Shown here: in pieces, positions 32,905-36,397 of the stretch
Layout: every line of letters begins with the position of its first letter
Numbering within the stretch: position 1 is the first letter of the stretch
Source of the DNA: Crocosphaera sp.
GTDB lineage: Bacteria; Cyanobacteriota; Cyanobacteriia; Cyanobacteriales; Microcystaceae
Reading direction: 5' to 3'
DNA length: 36,397 nt
NCBI GenBank assembly: GCA_030065205.1
Contig: JASJDN010000032.1
Location: 1-36,397 of the forward strand
The notes under the pieces: generated by a model
What the model was told of the DNA's origin: nothing
The model's input: only the letters and a program-made list of their open reading frames with translations
The model's database searches: none
Position numbers and translations under genes: made by a program

Positions 32905-33963
32905 ATGCCAAGAGAAAATCCAAGACACCAACAATTATTAAGATTAAATAAACAAAGAGAAAAGGCTCAAAAGGGAAAACGGAAAAAGATATTTAGCCGT
33001 AAAAATACTAATGAAGAAGTCACAGAACCAAAGCGTTCGATGCCGAACCAGGAAAATAATAGCAACATAATAGATAGATATAATAGACGCGAAATGCGTC
33101 AGACCAATAGAATAAGGAATGAGCAGCAAAGAGAAAACCTAGAGAGAACAGAGGAAAAAATGCGAGAGAAAATAATCAGTGACCACGATAATATGACCAA
33201 TAGAATAAGGAATGAGCAGCAAAGAGAAAACCTAGAGAGAACAGAGGAAAAAAAACGTTTTGATTTAAACGCGGTGCAAATGGCAGATCAATTGACAGTG
33301 GTTCTGCACCATATAGTAAAATCTCCGGAGAAGAGTGAGGGATGGAAATTACACGTGAGAGCAACCAAAAATGATGCTGAGGATATCTATAGCAAAGTAG
33401 CCGGAATTTTGAATGAAAAAGGCGTATCGTACAAAATCTTCAAAAATTGGAAGGGTGTCTTACCTGAGTCGACAAGGGTCCAGGAATTAAAGTTCATAAC
33501 GGTGTACCCAAACACAAAGGGAGAAGCGCGGCAGCTGGCCAACGAGATGGATAAGGTGTTGCAAACAGCGGGATACAATAATAATCCTGAAGACTTCAGC
33601 TTGCCAAATGAACAAGCAATAGGCAGCTCGGGCCGAGTAACAGCGAGATACGGCGGGTATACATCAGATACAGTGAAAAATCACCAGTTCGACAACTCTA
33701 CGAATAGCTGGAAACCTCTAAATAGCACCATTGCAGACAGTAGGAATCAGGTAAAACCCGAGTGGATCTTGGACTGGGACGACCAGACGAATGACAATGA
33801 AGCATTCCCTGAGTTCCAGACGAATCAACAAAAAGCCAAACAGGATCATCGTCGTCGGATGTTGTTGTTAAACTTAAAGAATAAGCAAGAGACATCTATT
33901 GAACATGATTCATTAGAAGGATTGAACAAGCTAAATCAGGAAAAAAATCGGTTAAGGAATTAA
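32905..33963 (+). CDS. Candidate effector with phosphothreonine-lyase-like domain
   Basis: 352 residues with a good ribosome binding site (AAGGAGAA), 57 nt after the previous gene. Residues 1-117 are basic and helical, with a duplicated stretch (TNRIRNEQQRENLERTEEK at 67-85 and 98-116). Residues ~118-255 resemble the OspF/SpvC/HopAI1 phosphothreonine lyases and the N-terminal lyase domain of class III lanthipeptide synthetases: GWKLHVRATKNDAEDIY, VSYKIFKNWKG, RVQELKFITVYPNTKGEA and GRVTARYGGY. K148, H150, K177, R191, Y201 and R248 match in order, and mostly in spacing, the catalytic or phosphate-binding K, H, K, R, Y, R that I recall for OspF/SpvC. Such enzymes beta-eliminate phosphate from phosphothreonine. 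No kinase or cyclase domain follows, so it is not a lanthipeptide synthetase. The last 13 residues are read, out of frame, from a duplicated antitoxin gene fragment. Confidence 0.75.
   Translation: MPRENPRHQQLLRLNKQREKAQKGKRKKIFSRKNTNEEVTEPKRSMPNQENNSNIIDRYNRREMRQTNRIRNEQQRENLERTEEKMREKIISDHDNMTNRIRNEQQRENLERTEEKKRFDLNAVQMADQLTVVLHHIVKSPEKSEGWKLHVRATKNDAEDIYSKVAGILNEKGVSYKIFKNWKGVLPESTRVQELKFITVYPNTKGEARQLANEMDKVLQTAGYNNNPEDFSLPNEQAIGSSGRVTARYGGYTSDTVKNHQFDNSTNSWKPLNSTIADSRNQVKPEWILDWDDQTNDNEAFPEFQTNQQKAKQDHRRRMLLLNLKNKQETSIEHDSLEGLNKLNQEKNRLRN
33102..33253 (+). repeat. In-frame 59-bp duplication at 93-bp spacing
   Basis: Positions 33102-33160 and 33195-33253 are identical over 59 bp. The offset of 93 nt equals 31 codons, so the duplication keeps the frame and doubles a charged helical stretch in the N-terminal extension. 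Perfect identity points to a recent event. Confidence 0.9.
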
Positions 33964-34044
33964 TTGATGAATGAAAATCACTTTTACCGAGGCATCCTGG
34001 TCTGACTATATTTGGCTACAAGAGAATGATAAAAGGCTCTTAAA
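33921..34044 (+). repeat. 124-bp duplicate of the yefM-yoeB junction
   Basis: 123 of 124 bases match 35051-35174 (one difference, G at 33950 against A at 35080), with an offset of 1130. The source segment covers the last 54 nt of the antitoxin gene, the ATGA overlap and the first ~74 nt of yoeB. The duplicate forms the 3' end of the lyase-like gene and the first 25 codons of a chimeric ORF. On the far side it joins a HicA-like sequence at a short shared AAA(A/G)AGA stretch. Confidence 0.95.
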
Positions 34045-34147
34045 AAGACGTGATTTAATTGCCCACTTAGAAAAATTCGCTTGCTATTTGATTCGACATG
34101 GTGGAAAGCACGCTTATGCTTTCATTTGTGAGCAAATTAATCTGTGA
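33971..34147 (+). pseudogene. Chimeric YoeB-HicA ORF remnant
   Basis: A 58-codon frame too short for most gene finders. Residues 1-25 (MKITFTEASWSDYIWLQEND and KRLLK) equal the N-terminus of the intact YoeB at 35101. The rest, KRRDLIAHLEKFACYLIRHG followed by GKH, is the N-terminal core of a HicA toxin (family K-R-R-D-L-I-x-x-L-E-x-x-G-C-x-L-x-R-x-G-G-x-H, with the catalytic histidine after GG). After GKHAYAF the HicA homology is lost and the frame stops. It has neither complete active site and is most likely dead, although the catalytic His is present. Confidence 0.8.
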
Positions 34148-34163
34148 AGGCGTTGAGGAAAAA

Positions 34164-34439
34164 ATGCGATTTGATTGGGATAATAACAAAAGTCAACTCC
34201 TGAAGCGAAAGAGAGGATACTCCCTTGAGGAAGTTGCTGTTGTCTTAGCTGGCGACTATGTAGAACTAATAAAACAGGACTATCCTGAACAATTTATTGC
34301 CATTGGTTTTCTGAAAAATTCTCTTTTATCGGTCATTTATGAAGTGCGTTATGATGATGAAGGAGAATATATATGGTTAATCACCTATTGGGAAAGTACG
34401 AAAAGGGAGAGAGAAATTTATGAACAATATTTCTATTGA
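34164..34439 (+). CDS. brnT: BrnT family toxin
   Basis: 91 residues from the ATG at 34164, which has GAGGA upstream. The longer frame from 34098 reads through remnant HicA sequence and is not used. The start MRFDWDNNKSQLLKRKRGYS followed by LEEVAVVLAGDYVELIKQDY is the BrnT/DUF4258-like pattern F-x-W-D-x-x-K-x-x-x-x-x-x-K-x-x-x-S-F-E-E-A. The end, IWLITYWESTKREREIYEQY, matches the family R-x-I-x-x-x-x-x-T-x-x-E-R-x-x-Y. BrnT is a ribonuclease-type toxin with a RelE-like fold. The BrnA-type gene overlaps it by 20 nt. Confidence 0.85.
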   Translation: MRFDWDNNKSQLLKRKRGYSLEEVAVVLAGDYVELIKQDYPEQFIAIGFLKNSLLSVIYEVRYDDEGEYIWLITYWESTKREREIYEQYFY

Positions 34440-34713
34440 AGAACTTGAAGAAAAAATCGAAGCAGGAGAAGAAGTTATAGACTGCTATTTTGACTCCAAA
34501 ACAACAAGAATAGGAAAACGCCGTCAGATGACTTCACGAAGAAAACAGGATCTAGAAACCACAAACCTGGACATTCCTAGCCCTATGCTCACCGAACTCG
34601 ATAAAATGGCAACAGAACTCAATATTAGCCGTCAAGCTGTGATTAAAATGATGCTAAGACGCTCCCTGGACGAACATTATCTTGCTAAGAAGCAGATGAC
34701 ATCAGAAATTTAG
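34420..34713 (+). CDS. brnA: BrnA-type ribbon-helix-helix antitoxin
   Basis: 97 residues with an AAAGGGAGAGAG ribosome binding site. The C-terminal half (NLDIPSPMLTELDKMATELN then ISRQAVIKMMLRRSLDEHY) is a ribbon-helix-helix DNA-binding/dimerisation domain. The N-terminal half is acidic and binds the toxin (MNNISIEELEEKIEAGEEVI). Toxin-first gene order is typical of brnTA. The complex should repress its own promoter. Confidence 0.85.
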   Translation: MNNISIEELEEKIEAGEEVIDCYFDSKTTRIGKRRQMTSRRKQDLETTNLDIPSPMLTELDKMATELNISRQAVIKMMLRRSLDEHYLAKKQMTSEI

Positions 34714-34737
34714 ATAATCTTATTTTAGTATAGGAAT

Positions 34738-34786
34738 GTGAGCATCTTGCTCACTCGCCTCCAAAAATAGCAAGCAGAATGCTTGC
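34738..34786. repeat. Pair of mirrored short hairpins
   Basis: GTGAGCATCTTGCTCAC (34738-34754) and GCAAGCAGAATGCTTGC (34770-34786) are each perfect 7-bp stems with 3-nt loops. The second resembles a reversed variant of the first. They lie between brnA and the yefM-type gene and could act as a terminator or REP-like element. No U-tract follows. Confidence 0.7.
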
Positions 34787-34849
34787 ACTCCCTGAAATCT
34801 AATGCACTAAGTTAGCTATCACCATCCCATCTTTTTCCTCTAGCTAAAA

Positions 34850-35104
34850 ATGAAAGCAATTACCAGTAACCAAGCAAAACAAAAATTAGATGAAATAATC
34901 GAGCGGGTCATTCTTGACGTAGAACCAACGATTTTATGTAATGATCAAGGCAAACAGGCTGTTTTAATGTCTTTAGATGAATTTAACTCTTGGCGAGAAA
35001 CACTATATTTATTATCCAATCCTGCCAATGCCGAACATCTACTAGAATCTATTGAACAAGCTAAATCAGGAAAAAAATCAGTTAAGGAATTAATTGATGA
35101 ATGA
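34850..35104 (+). CDS. yefM: YefM/Phd-type antitoxin
   Basis: 84 residues starting MKAITSNQAKQKLDEIIERV. The Phd/YefM fold is shown by the N-terminal strand, the amphipathic helix and PTILCNDQGKQAVLMSLDEF, followed by the conserved N-S-W-R-E-T-L-Y-L-L. The C-terminal toxin-binding part is SIEQAKSGKKSVKELIDE. It overlaps yoeB by ATGA. It represses its own promoter and blocks YoeB. A fragment of this gene's 3' end is duplicated 1130 bp upstream. Confidence 0.92.
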   Translation: MKAITSNQAKQKLDEIIERVILDVEPTILCNDQGKQAVLMSLDEFNSWRETLYLLSNPANAEHLLESIEQAKSGKKSVKELIDE

Positions 35105-35361
35105 AAATCACTTTTACCGAGGCATCCTGGTCTGACTATATTTGGCTACAAGAGAATGATAAAAGGCTCTTAAAGAGAGTTAATTTACTGGTTAGAGACA
35201 TAATAAGAAATCCGTTTGACGGTATTGGCAAACCAGAACCTCTAAAGGCAAATTTATCAGGATATTGGTCAAGACGAATTAATTCAGAACATCGATTAGT
35301 CTATCAAATTTCTGACGAGGAATTAACAATTATTTCTTGTAGATTCCACTATCAAAAATAA
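35101..35361 (+). CDS. yoeB: Txe/YoeB mRNA interferase
   Basis: 86 residues, full length for the family. It shows DYIWLQENDKRLLKRVNLLV, then the hallmark PFDGIGKPEPLKANLSGYWS with RRINSEHRLVYQI, and ends IISCRFHYQK, carrying the family's catalytic Glu, Arg and C-terminal His/Tyr region. YoeB cleaves mRNA in the ribosomal A site. It is intact and coupled to the antitoxin by a 4-nt overlap, unlike the fragment at 826-930. Confidence 0.93.
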   Translation: MKITFTEASWSDYIWLQENDKRLLKRVNLLVRDIIRNPFDGIGKPEPLKANLSGYWSRRINSEHRLVYQISDEELTIISCRFHYQK

Positions 35362-35390
35362 ATCATTAACATTGCGATCGCATAATGTAG

Positions 35391-35415
35391 GTTGGGTTGA
35401 AGAATGAAACCCAAC
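35391..35415. repeat. Short TTGGGTT/AACCCAA hairpin repeat, copy C
   Basis: GTTGGGTT (35391-35398) and AACCCAAC (35408-35415) form a perfect 8-bp stem with a 9-nt loop, preceded by GTAG. It is the same family as copies at 1261 and 14051, and lies directly before a broken hicB fragment. Confidence 0.75.
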
Positions 35416-35426
35416 ATCATTCCCCT

Positions 35427-35531
35427 AAATATTGGAAAGAAGCGGATGGGATGTTCTTGGGGTATTTGAATGAATTTCGAGATCATTGAACACAAGGGGT
35501 TGATCTAGAAGAATTAAAAGAGAACTTACGG
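35427..35531 (+). pseudogene. hicB antitoxin fragment with nonsense codon
   Basis: The frame reads KYWKEADGMFLGYLNEFRDH, stop, TQGVDLEELKENLR. This is the HicB N-terminal domain (family F-x-G-x-L-x-x-x-x-x-x-x-T-x-G-x-x-x-x-E-x-x-x-x-x). The stop TGA probably replaces a TGG Trp codon, and no start codon remains upstream. Beyond LKENLR the sequence changes to repeat-like DNA. A second, separate hicB start lies at 36230. Confidence 0.75.
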
Positions 35532-35540
35532 CGATCGCCT

Positions 35541-35650
35541 GTAGGGTGCGTTCCTGGAAAACATTGTGGCTACGACATGGCTTTATATTTGGCAACGCAC
35601 CACCCCAACCAGACTCTTCGGTGGGTTACGCACTCGCGCTTCCCACCCTA
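35541..35650. repeat. Diverged repeat-like mosaic
   Basis: Begins GTAGGGTGCGTT and contains GGCAACGCACCACCCC, then GGTGGGTTACGCACTCGCGC and CCCACCCTA. These are inverted and direct pieces of the GTAGGG...AACGCACC arms seen in the left-hand dispersed repeats, without their AT-rich core. It is the point where the first hicB fragment ends. Confidence 0.55.
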
Positions 35651-35692
35651 AAATTGGATAAAATAGGGAGCAAAACCAAACTATCAAACAAA

Positions 35693-35911
35693 ATGATCAA
35701 AACATCAGCATTTCAGCAAGCTATAGAATCAGTCGAAAGCTTATCAATAGAAGATCAAGAACTACTACTTGATATTATTCAAAAAAGATTGCAACAAAAA
35801 CGCAGAACTCAATTATCTCAAGAAATTAGCGAAATTCGCCAAGAATTTGCTGAAGGAAAAGTTAAATATGGCTCAGTCGATCAATTCTTAGAACAGTTAG
35901 ATCAACAATGA
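35693..35911 (+). CDS. Antitoxin of a RelE/YafQ-type pair
   Basis: 72 residues from the ATG at 35693 (MIKTSAFQQAIESVESLSIE). The frame is open from 35546, but that upstream part lies in repeat-like DNA and is not credible coding sequence. It is helical: DQELLLDIIQKRLQQKRRTQ and ISEIRQEFAEGKVKYGSVDQ, ending FLEQLDQQ. This matches small cyanobacterial antitoxins (A...VE.L...DQ..L...I..RL...RR..L) that precede RelE-like toxins. It overlaps the toxin by 4 nt. Confidence 0.85.
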   Translation: MIKTSAFQQAIESVESLSIEDQELLLDIIQKRLQQKRRTQLSQEISEIRQEFAEGKVKYGSVDQFLEQLDQQ

Positions 35912-36189
35912 AAATTGGCTGGACACCTAAATCTCTACGCTCTTTTAAACGTCTAATTCGCAAAAACCCGAATCTTAGACTTCTCATTGAACGAACATTG
36001 TACCAGTTAGCTGAAGATCCCTTTCATTCTAGCTTACGCACCCATAAACTCAAAGGCGATTTATCCAATGTTTGGTCATGTTCAATTGACTACAACTATC
36101 GTATTTTATTTGAATTTGTCGAAAATTCTGAAGGTAAAGAAGAGGCTATTTTACTGCTTAATTTGGGATCTCATGATGAGGTATATTAG
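35908..36189 (+). CDS. RelE/YafQ-type mRNA interferase toxin
   Basis: 93 residues. After WTPKSLRSFKRLIRKNPNLR comes the family core LRTHKLKGDLSNVWSCSIDY, then NYRILFEFVENSEGKEEAIL and the end LNLGSHDEVY. H-K-L-K-G-x-L, W-S-x-x-I-x-Y-x-Y-R-I and a G-S/T-H-D-E-V-Y ending define the YafQ/RelE-like subgroup of ribosome-dependent RNases. The antitoxin precedes it with an ATGA overlap. All expected parts are present, so the pair appears functional. Confidence 0.88.
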   Translation: MKIGWTPKSLRSFKRLIRKNPNLRLLIERTLYQLAEDPFHSSLRTHKLKGDLSNVWSCSIDYNYRILFEFVENSEGKEEAILLLNLGSHDEVY

Positions 36190-36229
36190 CCTCAGTAGAT
36201 CACTAGATAGCAAAAATCAGGTAAAATCC

Positions 36230-36352
36230 ATGAAAATTACATATACATATTGGAAAGAAGCAGACGGGATGTTTTTGGGCTATTTGAATGAATTTCCAGA
36301 TCAGGCTCTCCCGACAGTGTGGGGTAAAAAGTATAATAGACTACATACCTAA
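36230..36352 (+). pseudogene. Truncated hicB antitoxin start
   Basis: 40 codons from an ATG at 36230: MKITYTYWKEADGMFLGYLN then EFPDQALPTVWGKKYNRLHT and a stop. The first 24 residues are a HicB N-terminus nearly identical in protein sequence to the fragment at 35427. From QALPTVW on there is no HicB homology. No complete hicA is adjacent; a HicA remnant lies at 34046-34112. Confidence 0.7.
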
Positions 36353-36397
36353 AATGGTGGGTTAGGTTGCAGACCATAAGTTATTGTGTTTTCATAA

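Noticed and set aside
32905..33963. Class III lanthipeptide synthetase
   Set aside because: Only the lyase-like domain matches; the kinase and cyclase domains and a precursor peptide are absent.
35546..35692. N-terminal extension of the antitoxin at 35693
   Set aside because: It lies in repeat-like DNA and has no conserved features; the ATG at 35693 gives the normal family length.

Overview
The window looks like a unicellular or filamentous cyanobacterium. It is AT-rich with many GCGATCGC (HIP1) octamers on both strands, has a CIA30-containing SDR protein of cyanobacterial/plastid type, and is dense in small type II toxin-antitoxin (TA) modules and short dispersed repeats. The genus cannot be fixed from this sequence. 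No rRNA, tRNA, CRISPR array or transposase gene was seen.

Layout. (1) Positions 1-2454, minus strand: an array of small TA genes (RelE/ParE pair, Phd-type antitoxin, other small pairs) mixed with broken toxin fragments (YoeB, PIN/VapC-like, HigB-like). The fragments end at or inside a dispersed ~118-bp hairpin-like repeat or its smaller relatives. (2) 2468-13533, minus strand: a tightly packed operon for part of an extracellular or thylakoid-type contractile injection system (eCIS/tCIS). In transcription order it encodes a gp5/gpV-like spike base, a PAAR-like tip, a gp25-like wedge protein, a gpJ/Afp11-like baseplate protein, a giant Afp12-like baseplate protein carrying a large Asp-box beta-propeller insertion with hydrophobic segments, and a DUF4157 (eCIS core domain) protein with a variable C-terminal domain. 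Sheath, tube, LysM, ATPase and terminator genes are absent here and must lie elsewhere if the machine is complete. (3) 14245-16387, plus strand: two housekeeping-type genes, an SDR/CIA30 protein and bioD. (4) 16820-33963, plus strand: an apparent three-gene operon. It has a 4972-residue TcA-like toxin-complex protein carrying about 32 hemopexin-type repeats and an inserted LamG-like domain, then two small proteins of about 350 residues with strongly basic N-termini. The second small protein carries a domain whose residue pattern fits OspF/SpvC phosphothreonine lyases and the lyase domain of class III lanthipeptide synthetases. No TcB or TcC gene is present. (5) 33921-36352, plus strand: a second TA array (BrnT/BrnA, YefM/YoeB, RelE-type pair) with chimeric and broken remnants. 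It includes a 124-bp duplicate of the yefM-yoeB junction that now forms the tail of the lyase-like gene.

The most interesting hypothesis is a toxin-delivery locus that pairs a TcA-type pore/translocator and two small candidate effectors with an eCIS baseplate operon, without the usual TcB-TcC cocoon. One candidate effector may be a phosphothreonine-lyase-like enzyme. The baseplate protein with internal hydrophobic segments may be a membrane-anchoring extension like those reported for thylakoid-anchored CIS. The association of the two systems is inferred from proximity only.
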